From the NCBI RefSeq assembly GCF_028023675.1, contig NZ_JAQIOZ010000024.1:1-64000 (forward strand): 64,000 nt of DNA. Reading direction: 5' to 3'. Both the position numbers and the translations under genes were made by a program. Positions 52,647-61,225 of the stretch are shown here, piece by piece. Origin of the DNA: Primorskyibacter aestuariivivens (GTDB taxonomy: Bacteria > Pseudomonadota > Alphaproteobacteria > Rhodobacterales > Rhodobacteraceae). Below the pieces are notes generated by a model. It did no database searches, was not told where the DNA came from, and was given only the letters and a program-made list of their open reading frames with translations. Positions within the stretch are counted from its first letter, which is position 1, and every line of letters begins with the position of its first letter.

Positions 52647-53618
52647 CTATCCTTCGTGGTTTTCTGATTGAAACCGCTCGAAGGAATCCTGAATGAGCTG
52701 GTCCAGATTTTGGTCCAGCCAGTTTGCGAATTTCGTATTGCCCCCTGCCCTCTTGACGGTCACCGAGAGGCCGGACTTTCCATTCTTGATCTGAACGCCA
52801 GGAAGTGGAGAGCGCTCTTCAACAGCCCGTTCTTGCTTTCCGCGCTTTCCGATCTCCTTGAGCACGAGCTCCAAACGGGTGTCGGATTCCAACTCACCGG
52901 ATCGGCCAAGCACTCTGAGCGCTGCTTGCTCGGTCAGCTGCTCCTTCTCAAACGCAGTTGCGAGGGTTGTCCACTTCGGGCGCCCTGCCCCTGGAGCCGC
53001 GCCGATTGCTTCACCGACACTGCCGGGAACCAGGCGATTGATACGTTCAAGCTGAGACAGCGTGTTTTTGCTGATCGCCAAGGCCTGGCAAACTTCTGCG
53101 CGGGAGTATCCCTGCTCTAGGATCGCTTTCGCAAAACGAACACGTTCATAGTAGCTCAGTTCCGCGCGGCCAGCGTTTTCGAGCCCTTTTGCCATCAAGG
53201 CGTCTGTATCGTCGAGCGTCCGGATCAGAGCCCGCACTGGGATACCAAGATGCCGACAAGCAAGAATCCGTCGCTGCCCGTAGATCACCTCGAAATGCCC
53301 ATCGCGCTCCTTAGACGGCCGAAGAAGAACGGGCACTTGTTGCCCCGCTTCAGCGATACTGGATGCCAGGTCCTGGATCGATTCAGGCGGCTCGGCGCTG
53401 TTAACAGCTGTTAACTCGATATCGAGCCGGTCCTTTGGACCCCATGCCAAGATGAGGTTTGTATCGATATCTTGAATACCGCCGAGTCCTGCGCGAACAG
53501 ACCCAATGGTCCCCTTGGGCAATGTCCGATGCGCCCGCTCTGAACCACTGTCTTTCGCGGCTTCAGTCGCCGCAGTAATCGCGGCCATGATGCCGGTTTT
53601 GTTTTTCCCCATTGCCAT
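52647..53618 (-). CDS. repB: RepB, ParB-type partition protein
   Basis: A 323-residue centromere-binding protein. The ParB/Srx domain is seen in IQDLASSIAEAGQQVPVLLRP and YGQRRILACRHLGIPVRALI, followed by the DNA-binding helix-turn-helix YSRAEVCQALAISKNTLSQLERI and a C-terminal dimer domain. I chose the ATG at 53618, just after the repA stop; ATG 53633 and 53612 are alternatives. One parS copy lies inside the gene and encodes the residues LTAVN. It forms the segregation complex with RepA and parS. Confidence 0.92.
   Translation of the reverse strand: MAMGKNKTGIMAAITAATEAAKDSGSERAHRTLPKGTIGSVRAGLGGIQDIDTNLILAWGPKDRLDIELTAVNSAEPPESIQDLASSIAEAGQQVPVLLRPSKERDGHFEVIYGQRRILACRHLGIPVRALIRTLDDTDALMAKGLENAGRAELSYYERVRFAKAILEQGYSRAEVCQALAISKNTLSQLERINRLVPGSVGEAIGAAPGAGRPKWTTLATAFEKEQLTEQAALRVLGRSGELESDTRLELVLKEIGKRGKQERAVEERSPLPGVQIKNGKSGLSVTVKRAGGNTKFANWLDQNLDQLIQDSFERFQSENHEG
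53400..53415. repeat. parS: parS site, copy 2 (inside repB)
   Basis: GTTAACAGCTGTTAAC within the repB coding sequence. Read on the minus strand, 26 nt around it are identical to 26 nt around copy 3 on the plus strand, so these two share more than the core palindrome. Confidence 0.85.
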
Positions 53619-53620
53619 GA

Positions 53621-54802
53621 TTACCGCCCCCATGCCTGTTGAAGCATTCCCGCGATCTCAGCACCAACCGCATCCATGCTGTTTTTAGCGCGATCGTAGG
53701 TCGACCGTGTCATCTCAGAACGCGCGACCTCATAGATCGACATCTTGAGCATCGATGCGTCGCCAATAGCCGTACTGCGTAGGCCCGTCGCACCAACGAC
53801 GCGGTCCTGAAACAATGCGCGCATCAGACTCACGATCTGCTGACTTGGAATATCGCTCGGGTCATCGCGCGTTATGAGGAAGGAAAAGAAATCATGATCC
53901 AGTTTGACGCCCGTGTCTTCGATTACGCCCAAATAGGCGGAGGTCATCTCGACAAATTGCTGTGTGGACGCCAGGTCGAGCATGCTTGGTGTCATCGGCA
54001 CGATGACCGAGGTGGCCGCATATAGGCCCGTCAAGGTTAGAAACCCAAGTGCTGGTGGGCTGTCGATGACTACCACATCGTAATTGCTCTCAACGGACTG
54101 AATCGCTTTGCTGAGCTTCTCAAAGAAAGCATCGCCGCGGCCCGCATTGACTGCGGTCTCGGTTTCAAACTCGCTTAGCACAAGACGGGCTGGCGCGAGG
54201 TGGAGACCCGGGAAGTAGGTTTCCACAATGGCCTCCGACATGGGCACGGGATCCTCGTAGCGGAGCGCGTCATAAATTGACGCGCCTTCAAATTCCAGTT
54301 CCGTCTGAATTCCGCAGAATCCCGTGAGGCTTCCTTGCGGGTCCAGGTCAATCGCCAGGACCCTATAGCCGCTCAAAGCAAGGTAGTGGCAAAGGTGGAT
54401 GGCGGAAGTGGATTTGGCGGAACCACCTTTGAAGTTCATCAGCTGAATGACCTGAAGCTTGTCACCCTCGCGACGCCCGGGAAGGTACTTTCCAGGTTTA
54501 CGAGAGCTTGCTTCCAAGAGGTGGCGCGCTTGCAGAATCTCTTCACCGGAATAGAACCGACGCCCGTTCTTGATAACTTCAGGTTCGGGCAGGGACCCTT
54601 CGCTGTGGCACTTACGCAGAAACTGTCCCGTCACGCCGAGCAGTTCAGCAGTCTCTGTTGCGCTGAATAGTCTCAAACTTTTGCGCTGATCGGGTGCATA
54701 AGCCTGCTGAAGATGCGTGGTAAGCGCCGTGTGTAGACGCGCCGCCATCTGGCTTGTAAGTTCGGATTGAGAGGCCGCTTCGATGGGTGCCGTCTGAAAC
54801 AT
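53621..54802 (-). CDS. repA: RepA, ParA-type partition ATPase
   Basis: A 393-residue ATPase. It has an N-terminal helical DNA-binding part with LFSATETAELLGVTGQFLRK (a MerR-like helix-turn-helix), the deviant Walker A motif FKGGSAKSTSA (KGGSAKST), Walker B YDVVVIDSPPALGFL, and VIVPMTPSMLDLAST. This fits repABC RepA. RepA also represses the operon through its upstream DNA. The ATG at 54802 begins MFQTAPIEAAS. First gene of the operon; the repB start lies at its stop. Confidence 0.93.
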   Translation of the reverse strand: MFQTAPIEAASQSELTSQMAARLHTALTTHLQQAYAPDQRKSLRLFSATETAELLGVTGQFLRKCHSEGSLPEPEVIKNGRRFYSGEEILQARHLLEASSRKPGKYLPGRREGDKLQVIQLMNFKGGSAKSTSAIHLCHYLALSGYRVLAIDLDPQGSLTGFCGIQTELEFEGASIYDALRYEDPVPMSEAIVETYFPGLHLAPARLVLSEFETETAVNAGRGDAFFEKLSKAIQSVESNYDVVVIDSPPALGFLTLTGLYAATSVIVPMTPSMLDLASTQQFVEMTSAYLGVIEDTGVKLDHDFFSFLITRDDPSDIPSQQIVSLMRALFQDRVVGATGLRSTAIGDASMLKMSIYEVARSEMTRSTYDRAKNSMDAVGAEIAGMLQQAWGR

Positions 54803-54944
54803 AGTTGCAATTTCTCTGCTCGAACGCGCTTATTTGCGCAACTTGACTCTAAAGGCAGTGATTCACCCTTCTAAGTCAAGGATTTTTCCACAATTTGTGC
54901 TATCTAACCAACGGGCTACTAGGGAAGCGATACTGCATCGGCGA

Positions 54945-54960
54945 GTTAACAGCTGTTAAC
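54945..54960. repeat. parS: parS site, copy 3 (upstream of repA)
   Basis: GTTAACAGCTGTTAAC about 140 nt upstream of repA, in the operon's control region. It extends to a 26-nt identity with the copy inside repB in the opposite orientation. RepB binding here could also affect transcription of repABC. Confidence 0.85.
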
Positions 54961-55010
54961 AGCGCCGGAGGAATGGGTGCACCGGGCCGAGAAATGGCCC
55001 GGTGCAGGTC

Positions 55011-55349
55011 TTATTGAGCTTCCTTCGGACCCCAGGGAATGACAGCCTGACGCGTGTCATCATCCTGGTTTGCTGCCTTGCCGAGATTGGCGTTGAAGCC
55101 AAAGTCCCGGATCGTCAGCGTGAAATAGTCGGCGCCGGTATCGCGATTCTGCTTCTTCCAGATCCCGCCGCATTCAACCAGGCGACCACGGGGAGAGCGC
55201 CCCAGAACACGGTGCGTCGGGGCCATCGGATTGTCGCTTGAGATGGGCTCAACGGTGATGTCGATGTCGAATGTCAGGGTGGAAATCGAACCGCTGCCTT
55301 TGGCGTTTTCGATGTTGGGGCTGTCAAAGTGAATGCAGTTGGTAGTCAT
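55011..55349 (-). CDS. DUF736 family plasmid protein
   Basis: A 112-residue soluble protein from the ATG at 55349, preceded by AGGAACC; the frame is open 22 codons further up. The pattern GSISTLTFDIDITVEPI, then THRVLGRSPRGRLVECGGIWKK and TGADYFTLTIRD, is typical of DUF736. These small beta-rich proteins are almost always on mobile elements, often near ArdC and ParB-like genes. Function unknown to me. Confidence 0.8.
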   Translation of the reverse strand: MTTNCIHFDSPNIENAKGSGSISTLTFDIDITVEPISSDNPMAPTHRVLGRSPRGRLVECGGIWKKQNRDTGADYFTLTIRDFGFNANLGKAANQDDDTRQAVIPWGPKEAQ

Positions 55350-55607
55350 CGCCAGGTTCCTTTCTATGGTGTTGCGATGATGGTCAAAGGGCAGGGACCA
55401 TGGCCAAAACCACACCGAAGGCGAAGCGAAGCGGCGAGGGGTAGGGGGCCAGAATTCTGTTCCGCGAGGAATGCACGTTAGGGCAGGGGAGAATTCTGGG
55501 AACCGCCCCTTGTGATTTTGGTAGGACCTGCGACCAGCATTCTAAGCAACGCCGATGGAAGGCCAGTGCGACGCACCACACAGCAGCGTCGACGCCAATA
55601 TCTAACG
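55350..55607. other. intergenic stretch
   Basis: No convincing gene or RNA seen. It separates the DUF736 gene from the large leftward HTH-protein gene. A short open frame antisense to this stretch has no protein-like composition. Confidence 0.4.
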
Positions 55608-56723
55608 TCAAGGGGCCGCCAACGGATCGAGTTCCTCGACCTTGCGATGCGCCCATTTCAACCAGTCAGCGGCTGGCATACCGTCAATCTCATCGGCCAA
55701 ACCATGAGGGTTCGCTTCAAGTGCGGCGAGAAAGGATCGAAGCCTTTGCGCTTCTTCCCAGTCCTTCGCCCGGTCCCGAAACAGACGCCATTTCTCCTGC
55801 TCAAGCTGAGCCATATGACGGCGCTCCTCCTCTGCGACCCGCTCGGCCTCAATGCGACGGTCTCGCTCCGCAAACTCCGCGCGTCGTGCGGCCAAGGCCG
55901 GTCCTGCCAGCAAAAGGCCTGCAATCACGGTTGGAAGTAAATCCTCACCATTGAGCTTACTCGTTTCGACCCATTCTTTCTTCACACCCGTTCCAAGGTA
56001 GGTCGTGATCGTGAAGCGCAGGAACCCGGTGGGGGCCAGAGCGCTGTTGTGGTGATAAGGAAAGGCGGTCCAGCCCTTCGGCTCATCTGAAGGCTTCCCA
56101 TGAAACTGGTACATCTTTTCGACAACAGAGACTTCAAACTTTTCCCCGGAAACCTCCATTTTCAATTTGCCACGGATACTGCCTTCGAGCGCACGGCCTC
56201 CCTGGGTTTCAAACCAATTCAGGAGCGCGCTGGTGACCCGGAAGCGATAAAGATCCCTCTCCGTTAGATCAGCCAATTCTTCCTCCCCCCACCAAAGATC
56301 GTCCGGTTGGTGGGCACGAAATCGAGCGCGCAGCTCTACTTGTTCCTTTCGGTGTTCATCCACCCAAGCCGCGACGATCGGGTGGAGATTGCGAAGCGTC
56401 CCGGGGATGGAAGTCTTGGCGATATTCACTGCGACCTCCTCAACACGTTTCCTGCCTTCGCGGGATTTTCTTTGAAACTGACTCCTCTGCGTGATCCGGA
56501 TGATACTGGGCGTTCCCGCAGGGCAGGGGGGAAGGTTGCGCCTCTCAACCTCCTTTCCCGCTTCCCGCTTGGCCCAGTATCCCGGCGGTGGCTTCGGAAT
56601 CGCATGGCGCGTACAAATTTTGGCAAGGCCCTGATCGGAGAGGCCAAATTCCTCCGCTAGCCTTGTCATCGGCTTACGCCAAACGAGCTTAAAGAGTTCC
56701 TCACGCGAGATTTCTTTCATCAC
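55608..56723 (-). CDS. hypothetical protein with N-terminal helix-turn-helix
   Basis: A 371-residue protein. The N-terminal region reads SREELFKLVWRKPMTRLAEE, then FGLSDQGLAKICTRH and PPPGYWAK, a conserved start seen in many proteobacterial proteins of unknown role. This looks like a helix-turn-helix followed by a basic linker. A long charged coiled coil (about 280-330) and a helical C-terminus follow. Two ATGs are adjacent (56723 and 56720). It lies between DUF736 and a ParB-like gene on the same strand. Function unknown. Confidence 0.7.
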   Translation of the reverse strand: MMKEISREELFKLVWRKPMTRLAEEFGLSDQGLAKICTRHAIPKPPPGYWAKREAGKEVERRNLPPCPAGTPSIIRITQRSQFQRKSREGRKRVEEVAVNIAKTSIPGTLRNLHPIVAAWVDEHRKEQVELRARFRAHQPDDLWWGEEELADLTERDLYRFRVTSALLNWFETQGGRALEGSIRGKLKMEVSGEKFEVSVVEKMYQFHGKPSDEPKGWTAFPYHHNSALAPTGFLRFTITTYLGTGVKKEWVETSKLNGEDLLPTVIAGLLLAGPALAARRAEFAERDRRIEAERVAEEERRHMAQLEQEKWRLFRDRAKDWEEAQRLRSFLAALEANPHGLADEIDGMPAADWLKWAHRKVEELDPLAAP

Positions 56724-56849
56724 CAGACCTCATATTTTTTATATTTTTCTTATAGTTACATCTAACCGCGCTACAACTCTGTGAAGTCTTACTTTGGGGT
56801 AGAAGCCAAATCGCGCCGCCGATGCGGTGCTTCCGCGCGGACAGCGCCG

Positions 56850-56896
56850 GTCCGGCGGCGGGGCAGGGGGCTTGTTCTTCTGCCCCGCCGCCGGAC
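56850..56896. repeat. 17-bp GC-rich perfect inverted repeat
   Basis: Arms GTCCGGCGGCGGGGCAG (56850-56866) and its exact complement (56880-56896), with a 13-nt loop and AATTTT after the second arm on the plus strand. Very stable. It lies between the HTH-protein gene and the terminator of the ParB-like gene, and could stop transcription in one or both directions or be a protein-binding site. Confidence 0.6.
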
Positions 56897-56931
56897 AATT
56901 TTCCAGGCCCTGCTCCTGGTCAATCACTTGG

Positions 56932-56960
56932 CAAAAAAGAAGCCCCGCGTGATGCGGGGC
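56932..56960 (-). terminator. intrinsic terminator of the ParB-like gene
   Basis: On the minus strand: stem GCCCCGC-ATCAC-GCGGGGC followed by TTCTTTTTT, 27 nt after the stop of the ParB-like gene. Confidence 0.85.
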
Positions 56961-56987
56961 CAGTTGGGTCTCCCCACGAAGGAGCCG

Positions 56988-58853
56988 TCAGGTGCAGTCG
57001 GGCACCCATTTGTCGAGTTTGGCTTTTTGATCCGTTGTCAGCCCCATGAGCTTCTGGGTGGTGGGGTCACTGACCAGCTTTTCCATCTTCTCGGCCTTTT
57101 CCGCCTTCTTGAGCTTGGCGAAACCGGCGACACGTTCGTCACGGGTATCGCAGTCGAGGAGCTCGCAAAGCAGATCGACCAGATGACCCGCTGACACCCG
57201 CGAGAAGAAATTTTCTGCCGTGGGCGTCCAATGCCTGCGAATATCGGCACCGGCTTCGTCCGCAATCAGACCGAAGAACTCGGGACCGCCAGCCCGATAG
57301 GGCAGGGTTCGCGCAATCGCCTCGGTGATCTGGGCGTTGCGGGCTTTCTTGCCGGTCTCACGGAAGGTAGCGAACGCTTCCGACAGATCTTCGACACGGG
57401 TGCCTTTCTGCCAATATTCGCTGGCATCAATCCCGTGCTCAAGACGCGGCTCACGAGTGAACCCGTCCTCAACGCTTGGCGCGTTGGTCGGGCGGTCCAG
57501 CCGAATGCCGAACACGCTCTCGAAGCTGCCCGAAACCTCCGACAGACCAAAACCCAGAAGGTCCAGAACCAGTTCCGGTTTGGCCAGAAGCGCTGCCTGC
57601 ACCGAGGCCAGCCGGATCGCCTGCATATCGGCCACCAGCTTTTGCGAGTAGGGGGATTTCGGGGTGTCCGATTTGGTGGTCTGCGGCGCTTGCAGGACAC
57701 CGGCCTCAATGGCGGCTTTCTTGTCCTCGGGGCGAACCAGACCGGCTGTGATCTCAAGTTTGCCAGACCCGTTCACAAGGATGATGCAGCCTGCATGGGC
57801 CTTCTGATCCTCGGAGTAGTCGCCGTCGAGAAGGACCTGCAACTCGGAGAGCCGCGCCTTGCCGTCCTCATCCAGAACCCCACCATTGGCGAGGTCCGCC
57901 AGTTCGTCGTATTCCTCGGCTTCTTCTTCGGTCAGATCGCCCTCGATGGGGTAGAGGCGGGCCAGCTTCATCTGATCCAACTCATAGTAGTTGAGCCAGG
58001 CCTCGCTGCGAGCCTCGGCCCATGCCCAGCCTTGTGTCTCGATCAGATCGGCACGGGCTGCTTCCAGCTTCTCAGCAAAGAGCCGATCCAGTAGGGCAGG
58101 GGAGGCAAGGAAGACTTCGTCTGAGAAGAGATCGCGTGTGACCGTGCCGCCCTCGACCTCATAGGCTTCGATGCCAACGAACTTGGCGCGGCGGTCGGTG
58201 GCCTTGATCGCGTCGGGGTGCAGTGCGTTCTTGATTGCGGCCTCAGACACGGCTTGCCCTTTCACCTGATCCAGAAGGTTCAGGGTCAGGGCTTCATCAT
58301 CGGAAAGGGTGAAGGCCTTGGCGGTGCCGAGGCTGATCTCCCCTGCGGTCAGCGCGTCCAGCACCGGCTCGGGCAGGCCAGCCAGCGCCAACCGCTGGTA
58401 GACACGGGCCTCAGTCACGGCGAAGGCGAGAGCGATTTCCGGCACCGTGGCCCCGCGCGATTTCATGCGGCCAAAAGCGCGGATTTCGTCTGCAGGGGTC
58501 ATATCCTCTCGGGCGGCATTCTCGGCGCTGGCCCAATCTTCGGCCTCGGCAGCGTCAGTGGCCAGTTTGACGGGAACCGTGTTGAAAGGATGAGCCTTCG
58601 AGCGCTCCGCAATCATCTGGATGGCACGGAGGCGGCACCCGCCCGCGACGATCCCGACTATACCGTCCTCGTCCATGAGGCCAGCGAGATTGTGGATGAG
58701 ACCGAAGCGCTCGATGCTGTCGGCAAGACTCTCGATATGGGCCTCGGAAACCGCTTTGCGGGGATTCAGATCGGAAATGTAGAGCATCTCCAAGGGGATT
58801 TGCAGGATCACGGCACTGGCGGTGTCGGTTTGGATGGTCTGTTGCTTTGTCAT
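56988..58853 (-). CDS. large ParB-like nuclease-domain protein
   Basis: A 621-residue protein. An N-terminal ParB/Srx domain (about 15-130; ISDLNPRKAVSEAHIESLAD, IVAGGCRLRAIQMI, ENAAREDMTPADE) and an adjacent helix-turn-helix (about 130-165; VPEIALAFAVTEARVYQRLA) are followed by a long, mostly helical C-terminal part of unknown fold. It is about twice the size of a true ParB and has no ParA partner here; the plasmid's partition pair is RepA/RepB. Such large ParB-like proteins occur on alphaproteobacterial plasmids. A CTP-switch DNA-binding or regulatory role is possible. It has its own terminator. Confidence 0.8.
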   Translation of the reverse strand: MTKQQTIQTDTASAVILQIPLEMLYISDLNPRKAVSEAHIESLADSIERFGLIHNLAGLMDEDGIVGIVAGGCRLRAIQMIAERSKAHPFNTVPVKLATDAAEAEDWASAENAAREDMTPADEIRAFGRMKSRGATVPEIALAFAVTEARVYQRLALAGLPEPVLDALTAGEISLGTAKAFTLSDDEALTLNLLDQVKGQAVSEAAIKNALHPDAIKATDRRAKFVGIEAYEVEGGTVTRDLFSDEVFLASPALLDRLFAEKLEAARADLIETQGWAWAEARSEAWLNYYELDQMKLARLYPIEGDLTEEEAEEYDELADLANGGVLDEDGKARLSELQVLLDGDYSEDQKAHAGCIILVNGSGKLEITAGLVRPEDKKAAIEAGVLQAPQTTKSDTPKSPYSQKLVADMQAIRLASVQAALLAKPELVLDLLGFGLSEVSGSFESVFGIRLDRPTNAPSVEDGFTREPRLEHGIDASEYWQKGTRVEDLSEAFATFRETGKKARNAQITEAIARTLPYRAGGPEFFGLIADEAGADIRRHWTPTAENFFSRVSAGHLVDLLCELLDCDTRDERVAGFAKLKKAEKAEKMEKLVSDPTTQKLMGLTTDQKAKLDKWVPDCT

Positions 58854-58975
58854 TGGTTTGTCCTTTCGGATGGATGTCAGGCCCGCTCAGAGCGCGGTTC
58901 AGGCGCTCGGCGGCTCGTTTTGTTGATGGGGTAGGGGAGGGGGGCCGGAACGCCTGAGGGTCCGGCCCTACGGCG

Positions 58976-59344
58976 TCACCACCAACAGGAATAGATCACG
59001 GTCGACCCTCGTGCGATTTCGGCCCGCGCCCATGCGCAGAACTCAAGATCGTAGTCGTGGTATTCGGTGGCCTGCTCGTCTTGGAACTGATGCCCATAGA
59101 AGAACCCGCCCTCGCAATGGGGCAGGGCGCTTCCCTTCACCGCCTGTTCCAGCGTGTCGATGTCCGTGGTTTCCAATTTCAACTCACCGCAATTCAGATC
59201 GGAGGCGGAAAGCCCGGTCCGCTCGGAGTAGAGCGCCTCCATGAAGGTTTGCAGCTTGGAATGCTTGCGCCAGACGAATTTCGGGCTTTCGCCCTCATCG
59301 CCGCTTTCGGGGGTTTTGACATATGCGTATTGATCAAGGCCCAT
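58976..59344 (-). CDS. MGLDQYA-family hypothetical protein
   Basis: A 122-residue soluble protein starting MGLDQYAYVKTP, a start shared by a family found in phages and plasmids. The centre has FVWRKHSKLQTFMEALY, and the C-terminus has GGFFYGHQFQDEQ and IARGSTVIYSCWW. It is acidic with many aromatics. Biochemical function unknown. It is upstream of the ParB-like gene on the same strand, 122 nt away, and may be co-transcribed. Confidence 0.7.
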   Translation of the reverse strand: MGLDQYAYVKTPESGDEGESPKFVWRKHSKLQTFMEALYSERTGLSASDLNCGELKLETTDIDTLEQAVKGSALPHCEGGFFYGHQFQDEQATEYHDYDLEFCAWARAEIARGSTVIYSCWW

Positions 59345-59888
59345 GGCCTGCTCCTTTCGTGGTTAGAGCGGCGCGGAATCTTTTATTGTGACCTCTCAGC
59401 CCTGTCCGCTTCCGCCAGTGGCGGAGGCCTCGACTGATCTCGCAGTCCGAAAAGCCCCCGTGCTTTTCGGCTGGGCAGAGCAGGGGAGGGCGGCAGCCCT
59501 CCTGCGACCGGACGGCGACCCGACACAGGGGGCCGGAGCGGTGAAATCGGGAGGGACCCGAGCGCACGCGCGGGAGGAACCGGATTTCTCCGAGGAGGCT
59601 GGCGCGGAACGCGACACCAGAGCCCCTGTTCGGGGCGCCGGCAGGATGGCAGGCGGATTCAAGGAATTGAAACCTGCCAGCCGGGTTAGAGCAGAGCGGA
59701 GATCCGGCTGACCGCTGGATCAAGTGATCGCGGTCTCGCCCGCGACCTCATCTGAAACGTGCACGAAGGATCGTTTCCAGAATTGGCGGAGACGCGAGTC
59801 ACGCGGCTCCGGGCGTAGCCAAGAACCTGGACAGCGCCAGAGCACTGGCGTGCCAACCCAATCAGGCAACGCACGCTATATTTAGGAT
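59345..59888. other. GC-rich intergenic stretch
   Basis: About 540 nt without a convincing gene. Open frames on both strands have a repetitive, low-complexity, Arg/Pro/Gly-rich composition expected from GC-rich noncoding DNA. No clear RNA or repeat recognised. It ends at the promoter of the RES-Xre module. Confidence 0.4.
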
Positions 59889-59889
59889 A

Positions 59890-59936
59890 TTGACAAAACC
59901 TCATCATATGATAAGTTTTTTCCACTCATATGGAGT
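59890..59936 (+). promoter_or_regulatory. promoter and operators of the RES-Xre module
   Basis: TTGACA (59890-59895) is a good -35; the -10 is less certain (TAAGTT at 16 nt). ATCATATGAT (59903-59912) is a perfect palindrome in the spacer, and ACTCATATGGAGT (59924-59936) is a second near palindrome with the same CATATG centre, running into the GGAG ribosome site. They are candidate operators for the Xre antitoxin. Confidence 0.5.
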
Positions 59937-59941
59937 TAGCC

Positions 59942-60358
59942 ATGCTTGAACCCATCCAAAATGCGCCTCAACCGACATATGTCCAACCAATTGACCAACA
60001 GGACAAGATCGCCGCGATTATCAAAGGCGTTGTGCGGACCGCTGATGCCTGGGGGTTGTCGAATGCGGAAGCAGCAATGCTGTTCGATGTCCCGACAGCC
60101 ACCTGGGGGCGCATGAAGGCTGGCACCTACAAGGGTGTGTTGGACCAAGACAAGGTCACCCGAGCAAGCTTGCTGATCGGGTTGTTCAAGGGATTGAGAC
60201 TTCTGTTCAACGGCCCTCTCACATTTGGCTGGCCAAAGACCGCCAATGCTGGGCCGGGCTTCAACGGCAAGACTCCGGTTCAGATCATGTGCGAAGGCGG
60301 CATTCCGGCGATGATGAAAATGCGCCAGCATATCGACGCGCTCCGAGGTGGCGTGTGA
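59942..60358 (+). CDS. Xre/MbcA/ParS-type antitoxin (DUF2384) of a RES module
   Basis: A 138-residue antitoxin from the ATG at 59942 (GGAG seven nt upstream). The middle has a helix-turn-helix-like segment (WGLSNAEAAMLFDVPTATWGRMKAG), and the C-terminus (FNGKTPVQIMCEGGIPAMMKMRQHIDAL) is the toxin-binding DUF2384 pattern, NGKTPVQ plus a terminal helix. It overlaps the RES toxin gene by 4 nt and is likely autoregulated through the CATATG-centred palindromes. Confidence 0.82.
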   Translation: MLEPIQNAPQPTYVQPIDQQDKIAAIIKGVVRTADAWGLSNAEAAMLFDVPTATWGRMKAGTYKGVLDQDKVTRASLLIGLFKGLRLLFNGPLTFGWPKTANAGPGFNGKTPVQIMCEGGIPAMMKMRQHIDALRGGV

Positions 60359-61059
60359 TCAGAGCAAGTGATCTGGCACAGGTCGAGTTCACAGATCCCA
60401 AAACTGTCCGGCTGATTTCCACCGCCTATATCGACGAGCCCGCCATGGCACCACTGGCGGATGATGACGATGAACTGGCAATCCTTGAGGAAATCGAAGG
60501 GCTGACATCCGCGCGCCGGTCCGTCACCTTGCCGATCCCGGGCGGCCTTCATCCTGGAGAACTTCTGACCGAGGCCGCCGGGTATGGCTGGACGCTGGTG
60601 AATGCGGCATTCTGCTATACCCGCCCGACAGGCAACAGGTTCAATGGCCCGGACCGCGGGGCGTGGTACGCGTCCTATGGAGATCTTGCGATCGAAACCG
60701 CGCAAGCCGAGGTATCCTGGCATCTGACGCGAGAGCTTGAGGCGACCGGCGTGTTCGACAACCTCACGTCCTACAGGGAGCTTTTTGCCGGGTTCACTTC
60801 ACAGTTTCACGAACTCGCCCCGGGAACAGAAGACGCCGCATTGCACACTGACCCTGCGACCGCATACCCGGCGGGGCAAGTCCTGGCCCGCGATGTGCTT
60901 GGCTCAGACGGCAATGGGATCCTTTATCCGTCCTCACGACTGCCGGATGGCCAATGCTTGGTCGCGCTTCGTCCGCATTTGGTGCAAAACATTCGGCAGG
61001 GTGCGACTTGGGATTTCGTATGGGATGGCGATCCCACACCCATCATGACCAAGCGCTAG
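60355..61059 (+). CDS. RES-domain toxin
   Basis: A 234-residue toxin starting at the GTG at 60355, which overlaps the antitoxin stop. The RES domain spans about 70-215, with GNRFNGPDRGAWYASYGDLAIETAQAEVSWH matching the RES core (an R-F-N / W-Y-A-S / A-x-A-E-V pattern that includes the catalytic arginine and tyrosine). RES toxins degrade or phosphorylyse NAD+ and stop growth. Plasmid addiction or phage defence are both plausible. Confidence 0.85.
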   Translation: MIRASDLAQVEFTDPKTVRLISTAYIDEPAMAPLADDDDELAILEEIEGLTSARRSVTLPIPGGLHPGELLTEAAGYGWTLVNAAFCYTRPTGNRFNGPDRGAWYASYGDLAIETAQAEVSWHLTRELEATGVFDNLTSYRELFAGFTSQFHELAPGTEDAALHTDPATAYPAGQVLARDVLGSDGNGILYPSSRLPDGQCLVALRPHLVQNIRQGATWDFVWDGDPTPIMTKR

Positions 61060-61225
61060 CCGTAAATTGATCTGTCGTTCAGAGGTGAGGCCACCTGGAG
61101 AACTTGCCCGCAACCGCAGCAGCGCAGCACCGACAGAAACACCATTAAAGTTGCCACCCATAGGTCGCGGAACTACACCTAGGGTGCAGTATAATTCCAA
61201 TACACAATCTAGGGAGATATCGCGG

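Noticed and set aside
59388-59711. Short open frame in the GC-rich gap before the RES-Xre module
   Set aside because: Low-complexity, Arg/Gly/Ala-rich, overlapping frames on both strands; no ribosome site.
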